A stretch of DNA of 64,000 nt from Paenibacillus sp. FSL H8-0048 (GTDB lineage: Bacteria; Bacillota; Bacilli; Paenibacillales; Paenibacillaceae). The stretch lies in the NCBI RefSeq assembly GCF_038002825.1, contig NZ_JBBODF010000001.1:2666001-2730000 (forward strand), in the 5' to 3' direction. The notes under the pieces were generated by a model, which had not been told where the DNA came from, searched no databases, and was given only the letters and a program-made list of their open reading frames with translations. This document shows, one piece after another, positions 8,246 through 16,308 of the stretch. Each line of letters starts with the position of its first letter. The stretch's first letter is position 1. The position numbers and the translations under genes were made by a program.

Positions 8246-8274
8246 CAGATATTCTAGTAAAAATCCAGATATTC
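8246..8274. promoter_or_regulatory. Direct repeat in the XRE leader, possible autoregulatory operator
   Basis: CCAGATATTC occurs at 8246-8255 and again at 8265-8274, 19 bp apart, between the -10 box and the ribosome binding site of the XRE gene. The position suits a repressor site. Binding is inferred. Confidence 0.45.
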
Positions 8275-8278
8275 CTAT

Positions 8279-8307
8279 ATCATAAATCCCTTAATTAGGC
8301 AGGTCAA
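8279..8307 (-). promoter_or_regulatory. Sigma-A promoter of the XRE gene
   Basis: On the minus strand TTGACC (8307-8302) and TATGAT (8284-8279) are separated by exactly 17 bp, 56 bp upstream of the TTG start. Confidence 0.7.
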
Positions 8308-8312
8308 TCTGG

Positions 8313-8327
8313 TTTGAACGGTTCAAA
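8313..8327. promoter_or_regulatory. Perfect 15-bp palindrome upstream of the XRE promoter
   Basis: TTTGAACGGTTCAAA is a perfect inverted repeat with one central base. It lies just upstream of the XRE -35 box and of the opposing promoter-like sequence at 8333-8360, so a bound protein could affect both. Confidence 0.5.
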
Positions 8328-8332
8328 AGTGG

Positions 8333-8360
8333 TTGACAAAGACGGAATTTTTGTTATATA
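8333..8360 (+). promoter_or_regulatory. Promoter-like sequence facing into the 3' end of the YhgE gene
   Basis: TTGACA (8333-8338), a 16-bp spacer and TATATA (8355-8360) point rightwards, antisense to the last codons of the YhgE gene, which ends at 8373. No sense gene follows, so transcription would be antisense. The match may be chance in an AT-rich gap. Confidence 0.4.
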
Positions 8361-8372
8361 TCCCCATTTCCT

Positions 8373-11003
8373 TCAAGAAATCAGCTTCGACTTCTCCACC
8401 TTCGCAGCTGTTCTGCGGATGAAGCCCTGCAAGGGCTTGCGAAGCGTCAGGCCCAGGAGCAGCGCAATAGCGCCGAATAGCGCCAGCAGCAGCGCATCAC
8501 GGACCGCAACCTCAGGCAGCAGGCCGCCAACCCCTTCCCGGAGCAGACTGATGGCATAAGTAAAGGGCATATACGGGTTAATCGCCTGGAATACGTGCCC
8601 GGTGGTGCTGATGGGGAAGGTGCCGCCGGAGCTGGAGAATTGCAGTACCATGAATACGATAGCCACCCCCTTGCCGATGCTGCCGAATACGGAGACCAGC
8701 GTGAAGATGATCGTCACGAAGACGAGACTGATAAGCACAGCAGACAGAACAAACCATACCGGGTCAGCCACATAACAGCCCAGCAGAAAAATATTGCCCA
8801 GCACGGCTACCAGCGCCTGCAGTATACCTATTGTAAGGAACGTCAACAGACGCCCCAGATAGACCTGATAGCTGCGGTAGCTCCTCCCTCCGGAATCTAC
8901 GCTGGTACGCAGCAGCGAGATCATCAGAGTGCCGCCCACCCACAGGGACAATACGACATAGAACGGGGTCATCGCTGACCCGTAGTTGGGAATTGGATAT
9001 AAGTTCTGCTGCCGCAGCACAACCGGATTGGCCAAAAAATCGCTTTGGCCCTGAATATTGCCGCTCAGCAGCTCTGCTACCTCCTTCAGGTCCACCTCCT
9101 GCTTGATTCCGCGCAGCGCCTTTGCCCCGTGCCGGACAGAGGCGATCAGTGCAGGCAGATCACTGCGCACCCAGGCTGCAGCACGGTTCACGCCCTGACC
9201 AGCCTGCGGCAATCCGGTCGTGATCACATCCGCTGCCCTGCGGAATTTCACCTCCGCTGCCGGCAGCTCCTTTCTGGAGTATTCGGCCACCTCGTGAATC
9301 TGCCCGCCCACTTGGGGAAGCTCCGCCTGAACGCGCGGAAGCACGTTCGCGAACAGATTATGGAGCTGCGCCATCTTCTGCGTGAGATTGGCCGCTGCGC
9401 CGTGCACCTGCTCGCGGACCGCCGGCAGCTCTTGCGCAAGCGCGGTCAGACCGTCTTGTCCATACCGGATGACAGCCCCCGCTTCATCCAGCACGGTATC
9501 CAGCGCCTCCAGCCGCTGCGGAACCTGCTGCAGCGCCCCGGCGGCCTGCCCCGTATCGGCGGTCAGCCTGCCCAGCGCCTGCCCCAGCGCAGGCATCATC
9601 TCCGCGTTGTAGCGCGGGATGATCCCGTCCAGGGCAGCTGCCGCCTGCGCCGCTGCCTCACGGACCTGCTGCAGCCCGGCAGTCCCGGGCTGTGCCGCCT
9701 GCGCCGCCGCCTGATCGGCGGCGCTGCGGTAGAGCTCCCGCGCCGCCGCGATGGCGTGGAGATCCCCGGCGCCCGCAGTGCCGGGCGCCAGGACATTCAC
9801 GGCGGCGAGCATCCGCCCTGTATGGGCAAGCCCTTCGGCAGCGGCTGACAGCCGGGCCGAAGCAAGCGGCAGCCGCGCGGCGTCAGAGGGCGCGGCCCAC
9901 TGGACCGCCGTGTCCCCGGCCTGCTGCAGCAGATAGAGATGCTGCTGCAGCACCTCCGGGACAGCCGCGAAGGCGGCGGCGTTCCTGTCCAGGAACTGCT
10001 GCAGCTTAAGCCCGAAGCTGCTGCCTGCGGCGGCCAGGCGATCCGCCGCCGGAAGAGCCTGGGCCGCCGCCGCGATGACGGACCGGGCCTGCTCCAGCCG
10101 GTCCATGGCCCGGCCCAGCACAAGGTCCACCTTCCCGAAGTTCGAATCCAGCTCCGACACGAGCAGAGCGGCGCGTTCAAGCTTCGGCAGCTTGTCCTGC
10201 AGCTGGTTCAACTGCTCGGCGGCGTCCGTAATCTGCTGCCAATGCCCGTCAATCGCCTCTGCCGTCTTTCCCGCCTGCTCCACCTCCGGCAGCCTTGCGG
10301 TCAGTCCGGCAATCCGCGCGGCCGAGGTGGAGATCTCCGGCCAGTCCCGCTGGAGCTTCAGCACCAGCCGGCTGGCCTTCTCCAGCTCCGGCAGCTCCGC
10401 CTCCAGCCTGAAGAGGCCGGACTCCACCCGGCGGATAGCCGGCAGCTCGGACTGGAACTCCTTATCGATTCCGTACAGGGAGGTCAGCACTGTACTGCTT
10501 AGCGTTTTGGTGAAATGCTCCGTAATCTGCGCGGTGACGGTGGATGCGCCTTTGTCCGTGATTTTTGGCGCAATCGCATTGATCTTCTCATTCACGGTAT
10601 ACTCAAGCTCAGGCTTCTCCAGCTTCCCCTTCAGAATACCGGTCATCCGCTCCGAGAACTCCGGAGGAATGACGATGCTGGCATAGTAATCGCCGCGCCG
10701 CACCCCCTCCACCGCCTGCTGCGCATTGGTGAACCGCCAGCCGAGCTTCTTATTGCTCCGCAGACTGTCCAGCACCTCTGCCCCGATATTGAAGCGGGTA
10801 CCCTTGACTTCTGCGCCCTGATCCAGACTGGCAACCGCGATGTTTATACCGGAGGTATTACTGTAGGGGTCCCATACCGCCGCCACATTCAACCAGTCAT
10901 AGATGGAAGGCAGAATAACAAGCGCCGCGATAAGCAGCAGAGCAACGGGGATTTTGAACAGCCTGAGCCAATCGGTCTGGTATATTTGCCAAATCTCCTT
11001 CAC
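8373..11003 (-). CDS. YhgE/Pip domain membrane protein
   Basis: The 876-residue protein has one N-terminal membrane segment (about residues 17-38, VALLLIAALVILPSIYDWLN) and the typical YhgE/Pip start of the external region (NVAAVWDPYSNTSGINIAV). A very long alanine/glutamine-rich helical region (about 200-640) follows, then five or six C-terminal membrane segments from about residue 660. Family members include phage-infection protein Pip, YueB-like phage receptors and proteins linked to type VII secretion. No WXG100 or EssC gene is nearby, so that link is not supported here. The GTG start at 11003 follows AAAGGATGA. The extracellular helical region is longer than in compact members. Confidence 0.87.
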   Translation of the reverse strand: MKEIWQIYQTDWLRLFKIPVALLLIAALVILPSIYDWLNVAAVWDPYSNTSGINIAVASLDQGAEVKGTRFNIGAEVLDSLRSNKKLGWRFTNAQQAVEGVRRGDYYASIVIPPEFSERMTGILKGKLEKPELEYTVNEKINAIAPKITDKGASTVTAQITEHFTKTLSSTVLTSLYGIDKEFQSELPAIRRVESGLFRLEAELPELEKASRLVLKLQRDWPEISTSAARIAGLTARLPEVEQAGKTAEAIDGHWQQITDAAEQLNQLQDKLPKLERAALLVSELDSNFGKVDLVLGRAMDRLEQARSVIAAAAQALPAADRLAAAGSSFGLKLQQFLDRNAAAFAAVPEVLQQHLYLLQQAGDTAVQWAAPSDAARLPLASARLSAAAEGLAHTGRMLAAVNVLAPGTAGAGDLHAIAAARELYRSAADQAAAQAAQPGTAGLQQVREAAAQAAAALDGIIPRYNAEMMPALGQALGRLTADTGQAAGALQQVPQRLEALDTVLDEAGAVIRYGQDGLTALAQELPAVREQVHGAAANLTQKMAQLHNLFANVLPRVQAELPQVGGQIHEVAEYSRKELPAAEVKFRRAADVITTGLPQAGQGVNRAAAWVRSDLPALIASVRHGAKALRGIKQEVDLKEVAELLSGNIQGQSDFLANPVVLRQQNLYPIPNYGSAMTPFYVVLSLWVGGTLMISLLRTSVDSGGRSYRSYQVYLGRLLTFLTIGILQALVAVLGNIFLLGCYVADPVWFVLSAVLISLVFVTIIFTLVSVFGSIGKGVAIVFMVLQFSSSGGTFPISTTGHVFQAINPYMPFTYAISLLREGVGGLLPEVAVRDALLLALFGAIALLLGLTLRKPLQGFIRRTAAKVEKSKLIS

Positions 11004-11169
11004 GGCCAGTCATCCTTTCGCCTCATGTTGTGTATACCTTAATAAGCCCTAATATGCCCTGGAAAGAAGCAATACATAAATAGTTGCAACATTTCTGCTG
11101 AACCAACGTTTATTAGGGTATAAACAAGTTTGAGAATATGCCGGCAGGGTAAATAAGGAGTGTAGACTC

Positions 11170-11733
11170 ATGCCGTGTAAGATTAAGCCAAGGGGGAAAT
11201 TCATAATGTTAAAAAACAAAAACGTCTACCTGCTTCCTGTTCTGGTCCTGTTGTTCCTTTCCCTCGTGACTACGGCAAGCACAACGATAAAAACCGCTGA
11301 TGCCAAGAGTGACGGGGCAACCCAGCATCTGACGGTGTATATACATTCCTTAGAGAATCATAACGGTCAGACGACCCTTACCGGGGATGAGATCGAATGG
11401 TATGAAGGCGCAGCCGCGGATGCTATCTTCGCCCAGCGGGAGCCGGAATCCGCAGCCGAAATCGGCGGTGCCCCGGACGGTTACTATATCGTGAATGACA
11501 GCGACACGCTGACTACTTATACAGTAGCCCCGGATGCCAAGGTTACCATGCAGATTTATGACCACACCGGCAAGCTTGAAGACTTGGATACGAACTGGAA
11601 CGAGTCGCTCACACTGGAGAAGTTCATACATGAATTCGCCAAGACGGATGTATTTGATCTTAGCGGTTCCCCTTATCACATCACGATCAAGGATGGCCAG
11701 ATTGTATCGATCGTGCAGCAGTACACTCCATAA
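11170..11733 (+). CDS. Secreted protein of unknown function
   Basis: The 187-residue protein has a positively charged start and a hydrophobic segment (LLPVLVLLFLSLVTTAST), a signal peptide with likely cleavage after an Ala-rich stretch near residue 45. There is no lipobox and no LPXTG anchor. The mature part is acidic and contains no recognised domain or cysteine pair. Two in-frame starts each have a good ribosome site: ATG 11170 after AAGGAG, and ATG 11206 after AAGGGGG. The second gives a more usual signal-peptide length. It diverges from the YhgE gene and is followed by a strong terminator, so it is monocistronic. Confidence 0.7.
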   Translation: MPCKIKPRGKFIMLKNKNVYLLPVLVLLFLSLVTTASTTIKTADAKSDGATQHLTVYIHSLENHNGQTTLTGDEIEWYEGAAADAIFAQREPESAAEIGGAPDGYYIVNDSDTLTTYTVAPDAKVTMQIYDHTGKLEDLDTNWNESLTLEKFIHEFAKTDVFDLSGSPYHITIKDGQIVSIVQQYTP

Positions 11734-11771
11734 GAGAGTTGCTATTTTAATCCCTTCCATATAAAAACCTC

Positions 11772-11813
11772 AAGCCATAACCTGTTGCCCAGCAGCGGTT
11801 GTGGCTTTTTTGT
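11772..11813 (+). terminator. Rho-independent terminator after the secreted protein
   Basis: Stem AAGCCATAACC / GGTTGTGGCTT is followed directly by a run of six T residues. Confidence 0.85.
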
Positions 11814-11974
11814 TGTTCTTTTGTTCCGTCCGCAGACTCATTCTGTGAAATCTAACCTTTTCACACATATTCAATCCTATCACTATTTACCCCCAAGCCC
11901 TTTATCTATAAGCTTAAATATAGGATATTGATCCAGCAGTAACCCTACAGAATCCATAGGAATGAGGATGCAAA

Positions 11975-14572
11975 ATGACAATTACACCCCATCAGCCGCT
12001 GGCGGCCCCGATTCAGGGTAAGCCCTTGTATGAGGAATACCGCATGGACCAGGTCCGTGTGTCCGATCCGTATATCGCAAACGCCTTTGCCAAGGAGATT
12101 GATTATCTGACCAGCTATGATCCGGACCGCCTGCTGGCGGGCTTCCGCGAGAACCGGGGACTGCCGAAGCGTGCCGACAAATATCCCGGCTGGGAGAACA
12201 CAGAGATCCGCGGACACACGCTGGGCCACTATCTGTCCGCGCTGTCCCAGGCCTATGCCTGTACGCGGGATAACGGGCTGGCGCTCAGGCTGGACTATCT
12301 TCTGGAGGAGCTGGCCCTGTGCCAGCATGAGAGCGGTTACCTGTCCGCGTTCGGGGAACGCCTTTTCGATAATGTGGAGAACAAGCAGCCGGCCTGGGTT
12401 CCCTGGTATACGATGCACAAAATCATCGCCGGACTCACCTCGGCCTACTCTGCCACCGGCAGTAAGACGGCCTATGATCTGGCGGATAAGCTCGGTGACT
12501 GGGTCTACCGCCGCACAGCCTCCTGGTCTGAAGAGGTTCATCAGCGTGTGTTATCGGTGGAATACGGGGGGATGAATGACTGCCTGTACGACCTGTACAG
12601 AATTACCGGAAAGGCAGGCCATTTAAGCGCAGCGCATAGCTTCGACGAGCTGACGCTTTTCACTCCAGTCCATGAGGGCAAGGATATTCTCAAGGGCAAG
12701 CATACCAATACCACGATTCCGAAATTCCTCGGTGCGCTGAACCGTTACCGGACGCTCGGGGCGAGCGAAGTCTTTTATCTGGAAGCGGCGGTGCAGTTCT
12801 GGGAGATGGTTGTCCATCATCACAGCTACATCACCGGAGGGAACAGCGAATGGGAGCACTTCGGCGATCCGGATATGCTGGACCGGGAACGCTCCAACTT
12901 CACAGCGGAGACCTGCAACACCTACAATATGCTCAAGCTGACCCGCGAGCTGTTCAAAATCACGGGAGATCCCCGTTACGCCGACTTCTACGAGAACACC
13001 TATCTGAACGCCATTGTGTCGTCACAGCACCCGCATACCGGGATGACGATGTATTTCCAGCCCATGGCGACCGGGTATTTCAAGGTGTACAGCTCGCCGT
13101 TCGAGCATTTCTGGTGCTGTACGGGCACCGGCATGGAGAGCTTCACCAAGCTGAATGACAGCCTGTATTTCCAGGATGCGGCCAGCATTGTGGTCAACCA
13201 GTACTTCAGCTCTACTCTGGACTCTGCCGCGCACGGCCTGATGCTGATCCAGTCGGCCAACTTGCCTTATAGCGATACTGTAGAGTTCAAAATCTCAGTA
13301 ATGCAGCCTCAAGCTCAGTCCACCACGCTGAAGCTCCGTCTGCCGGATTGGCTGGCCGGAGAACCCGGGCTTCTATTGAACGGGCAGCCTGTGAACTTAG
13401 AGATCAGCGGAGGCTACCTCTTGACGGACAGAGTATGGGAAGACGGCGACACGCTGCAGCTCAAGCTGCCGATGAAGCTCGCACACTTCAGCCTGCCGGA
13501 TGCCCGCCAGGTGGTCGCATTCAAGTATGGACCGGTGGTGCTGAGCACTGCTCTGGGCCAGAGTGATCTGTCTGTATCCGCTACAGGCGTTGCTGTAAGT
13601 GTCCCAACCCGCAACATGCTGGTGAAGGACTTCATCACGACGGTGAACGAGAGCCCGCAGGAGTGGCTGGCGCAGCTTGCGGACCGCGCAGTCCGGCTGG
13701 AGCAGGATGAACTGGCCTTTGCGCTGCGGGGAACGGATGAGGATCAGCGGCTGGTCTTCACTCCGCATTATAAGCAGCACAGTGAGCGTTACGGCATCTA
13801 CTGGCGGCTGGTCGAGGCCGATTCGGCTGAGCTGCAGAAGCACATTTTACAGGGGAAAATCCGGCAGCGTGTACAGGACGCTACACTGGACAGCCTCCCA
13901 GTCGGCAATGACCAGTATGAGCTGGAGCATGGCATTGAGGGAGAGAACACCTCCGTAGCCACATGGGACGGATATAACATCCGCAAAGCGGAGAATGGCG
14001 GCTGGTTCAGCTACCGGATGAAGGTGGCGCCTCGTTCGGACAACTATCTCTCAGTCACTTATTTCTCAGGAAATAATGGTAAGAAAATAGCGATTTATGT
14101 AGACGGAGAGCTGATTGCGAGCGAGGTGCTGCATACGGATGAAGCCCGCAGCTTCTACGAGCGGAGTTATCTGATTCCTGCTGAAGCGGTTGGCGGCAAG
14201 ACTGAGGTGGAAGTCAAGTTCACGGTTCCGGAGAAGGAAAACGGCATCTTCGACCTGCTGCGCATGATGACCGGTTATGATCACAATGCCGGACTGCGCC
14301 AGCTTGCCTTCAGTGAAGGAACGCTGTCCACCTCCTTCAGCGGCGGCATAACCACGTATAGCCTGAGCGTTCCGCAAACAGCAAGCCAGGTACAGCTGAA
14401 CATTACACCACATCATCACAATGCACTGGTCTATGCAGACGGAATTCTGATCGAGGATTCACTTCCGCGCGAAATCAAGCTGCCGCATAGCCGTACTGAG
14501 GTGAATCTCACGGTTAAGGCGGAGGATCATGTTACGGTGCAGGAATATAAGCTTCAGATTGTGAAAGAATAG
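11975..14572 (+). CDS. Beta-L-arabinofuranosidase-type glycoside hydrolase (GH127/GH146, DUF1680) with C-terminal cadherin-like domain
   Basis: The 865-residue protein matches DUF1680 enzymes. An (alpha/alpha)6 barrel with RGHTLGHYLSALSQAYA (near residue 75) carries the metal-binding and catalytic set: Glu312 and Cys314 (AETCNTYN), Cys381 and Cys382 (FWCCTGTGMESF), and probable acid/base Glu294 (SEWEHFGDP). In the characterised enzyme HypBA1 a zinc-bound Cys of the CC pair is the nucleophile. Beta-sandwich domains follow, and residues about 770-865 resemble the PF12733 cadherin-like domain. No signal peptide is seen, so it acts in the cytoplasm on imported arabinosides. The AraC regulator immediately downstream probably controls it. 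Linkage preference cannot be read from sequence. Confidence 0.88.
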   Translation: MTITPHQPLAAPIQGKPLYEEYRMDQVRVSDPYIANAFAKEIDYLTSYDPDRLLAGFRENRGLPKRADKYPGWENTEIRGHTLGHYLSALSQAYACTRDNGLALRLDYLLEELALCQHESGYLSAFGERLFDNVENKQPAWVPWYTMHKIIAGLTSAYSATGSKTAYDLADKLGDWVYRRTASWSEEVHQRVLSVEYGGMNDCLYDLYRITGKAGHLSAAHSFDELTLFTPVHEGKDILKGKHTNTTIPKFLGALNRYRTLGASEVFYLEAAVQFWEMVVHHHSYITGGNSEWEHFGDPDMLDRERSNFTAETCNTYNMLKLTRELFKITGDPRYADFYENTYLNAIVSSQHPHTGMTMYFQPMATGYFKVYSSPFEHFWCCTGTGMESFTKLNDSLYFQDAASIVVNQYFSSTLDSAAHGLMLIQSANLPYSDTVEFKISVMQPQAQSTTLKLRLPDWLAGEPGLLLNGQPVNLEISGGYLLTDRVWEDGDTLQLKLPMKLAHFSLPDARQVVAFKYGPVVLSTALGQSDLSVSATGVAVSVPTRNMLVKDFITTVNESPQEWLAQLADRAVRLEQDELAFALRGTDEDQRLVFTPHYKQHSERYGIYWRLVEADSAELQKHILQGKIRQRVQDATLDSLPVGNDQYELEHGIEGENTSVATWDGYNIRKAENGGWFSYRMKVAPRSDNYLSVTYFSGNNGKKIAIYVDGELIASEVLHTDEARSFYERSYLIPAEAVGGKTEVEVKFTVPEKENGIFDLLRMMTGYDHNAGLRQLAFSEGTLSTSFSGGITTYSLSVPQTASQVQLNITPHHHNALVYADGILIEDSLPREIKLPHSRTEVNLTVKAEDHVTVQEYKLQIVKE

Positions 14573-14603
14573 CTTCTAGCAGTATACCAATACTGTACCG
14601 CCC

Positions 14604-14656
14604 GGGGTTATCTCGGATGCAGCTTCTGCTGTATTCAAGATAGCCCTTATTTGATA
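14604..14656 (+). terminator. Possible terminator between the GH127 and AraC genes
   Basis: GGGTTATCT and AGATAGCCC can pair around an inner CAG/CTG hairpin, followed by TTATTT. The stem is imperfect, so it may only attenuate transcription into the AraC gene. Confidence 0.45.
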
Positions 14657-14699
14657 TGGTAATAGGATAAGACTATTTCCGTACCCGGGGGATGATGAT

Positions 14700-15554
14700 A
14701 TGACTGCGTTCACACTGCTGGTAGATAAGCCTGTACATCTGGAGATGACCGGCAAATTCGTGGCCCCCTCAGCGGAGTGGATTCACTTAAGCCGGATTTT
14801 GCAGGATTATGAGCTGATCGTTATGACCGAAGGCGTGCTGTACCTGGCGGGTGACAACCAGCAGTTCGCCGTGTCCAAAGGCGAGTTCCTGCTCCTGCCT
14901 CCGCTTACCAGACAATACGGGTACAAGTCTTCGGACTGTAGCTTTTATTGGCTGCATTTTCATGCTGCGAACGGCAGTCAGACTGCGGGCCCTGCTCCGT
15001 TAACTGACGATAAAGAAGGATATGTAATTCACCTGCCCCAATTCGGAACTCTGCGGAATGTGGAGAAAATCATCGTCATGATGAAGCAGCTCCAGGATTC
15101 GGTGCGGAGCTATAATCAGACGGTGCTGGGTAACTATATGTCTACCGTTATTCTGTGCGAGTTGTACAGCCAGACCCTTCCAACCGATGCCGATCCGTTC
15201 AAAAGAACCAAGCAGGAGCAGCTCTACCACGATATTGTAGACTACATCAAATGGAGCCGCAGTGAGCATATTAAGGTATCCCAGATCGCCGCCTATTTCG
15301 GCTATAACGAGAAGTATCTCTCCCATCTGTTCACTGTCATTTCCGGGATCTCCCTGAAGCAATATATTCTGCAGCAGAAGATGGAGTTGGCGAAATTCCT
15401 GCTGACCGACACCAACCAGAACGTCAGTGAAGTCTCATTGCAGCTAGGCTATAAGGATTGTCATAACTTCATGAAATCGTTCAAAAAAATTGTCGGCCTC
15501 ACTCCTACCGGGTTCCGCAACGCTTATGCCAAGCGCCTGCTGTTCTACGAATGA
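14700..15554 (+). CDS. AraC family transcriptional regulator
   Basis: The 284-residue protein has an N-terminal cupin-type sugar-sensing domain (about residues 20-100, GEFLLLPPLTRQYGYKSS) and a C-terminal double helix-turn-helix (about 185-280, ending VGLTPTGFRNAYAKR). This is the usual AraC/XylS activator layout for sugar catabolism genes. It lies 127 bp after the GH127 gene on the same strand and is therefore its most likely regulator. Transporter genes are missing from this mini-locus, so the substrate must enter through another importer, possibly the one at 19005-22314. Confidence 0.88.
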   Translation: MTAFTLLVDKPVHLEMTGKFVAPSAEWIHLSRILQDYELIVMTEGVLYLAGDNQQFAVSKGEFLLLPPLTRQYGYKSSDCSFYWLHFHAANGSQTAGPAPLTDDKEGYVIHLPQFGTLRNVEKIIVMMKQLQDSVRSYNQTVLGNYMSTVILCELYSQTLPTDADPFKRTKQEQLYHDIVDYIKWSRSEHIKVSQIAAYFGYNEKYLSHLFTVISGISLKQYILQQKMELAKFLLTDTNQNVSEVSLQLGYKDCHNFMKSFKKIVGLTPTGFRNAYAKRLLFYE

Positions 15555-15595
15555 GCATGAGCGCATCCGTCAGCTCCAGCCTCTTCTTCGCTCCC

Positions 15596-15652
15596 TCCAC
15601 AGCCCTTCCAGAGACTAACGATTTCTCTGAATAGGCTGTGGATATTTTTTTT
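15596..15652 (+). terminator. Strong Rho-independent terminator after the AraC gene
   Basis: The outer stem TCCACAGCC/GGCTGTGGA continues into TCCAGAGA/TCTCTGAA, with a T-rich tail of eight T residues. Confidence 0.85.
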
Positions 15653-15711
15653 GGGAGCATAATGAACTTTCCGGGCTGCTACGCACTCTTATCTGTGAAA
15701 GGGGTGAGCAC

Positions 15712-16308
15712 ATGAATATAAGCCGTCTTGTCAGAGCCGCACAGCGCGGCAACAAAGAAGCATTGTTAGAACTAATCCTAGTCGAACAGGACGCTTATTA
15801 TCGTCTTGCCTATAGCTACATGAGGAATGAGCATGACGCGATGGATGTAATGGAGGATATGATCGTCACTCTCTATGAGAAGCTTGCGCAACTGAAGAAG
15901 CGCGAGGCCTTCTACAGCTGGAGCAAAACCATTCTGGTCAACCGCTGCAAAACAGTCCTCCGCAACCAGAACCGGTTCGTTCCCCTGGAGGAGAACGAGG
16001 TGCTGGAGCCTTCCCTTGAGGCATGGACTGCAGATAACCCGTACCGCTATACCGAGTCCGAAATGGATCTGTCCGTTCTGCTCGCGCAGCTGAATCCCCG
16101 GCAGCGGGAAGCGATTGAGCTGCGTTATGTCCACGATCTGCCGTATCAGACCATAGCGGATATTACGGAAGCGCCAGTCGGCACGATCAAGTCCAGAATC
16201 TCGCAGGGAATACAGAAGCTAAAAGCTATGATTGGAGGTGACCGTTATGAGAACGATCGAGGAGAGATTACAGGAGCATCAGCAGACCATGACGCCGTCA
16301 GAACTTGA
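15712..16308 (+). CDS. ECF-type sigma-70 family RNA polymerase sigma factor
   Basis: The 198-residue protein has region 2 (about residues 25-60, YRLAYSYMRNEHDAMDVMED) and region 4 (about 120-175, LNPRQREAIELRYVHDLPYQ, then TIKSRISQGIQKLK), with no other domain, as in ECF sigma factors. The ATG follows AAAGGGGTGAG. Its last 62 bases overlap the start of the DUF4179 gene in another frame, which indicates translational coupling and a sigma/anti-sigma pair. The target promoter motif was not identified. The stimulus is probably a cell-envelope stress, by analogy with similar pairs. Confidence 0.9.
   Translation: MNISRLVRAAQRGNKEALLELILVEQDAYYRLAYSYMRNEHDAMDVMEDMIVTLYEKLAQLKKREAFYSWSKTILVNRCKTVLRNQNRFVPLEENEVLEPSLEAWTADNPYRYTESEMDLSVLLAQLNPRQREAIELRYVHDLPYQTIADITEAPVGTIKSRISQGIQKLKAMIGGDRYENDRGEITGASADHDAVRT

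Noticed and set aside
9045-10686. Plus-strand ORFs opposite the YhgE gene
   Set aside because: They arise from the Ala/Gln-rich, high-GC helical region of YhgE and show no protein-like features.
15653-15711. ECF-type autoregulatory promoter before the sigma gene
   Set aside because: TGAACTTT and a later CTACGC are only weakly similar to ECF promoter boxes and spacing is not typical.
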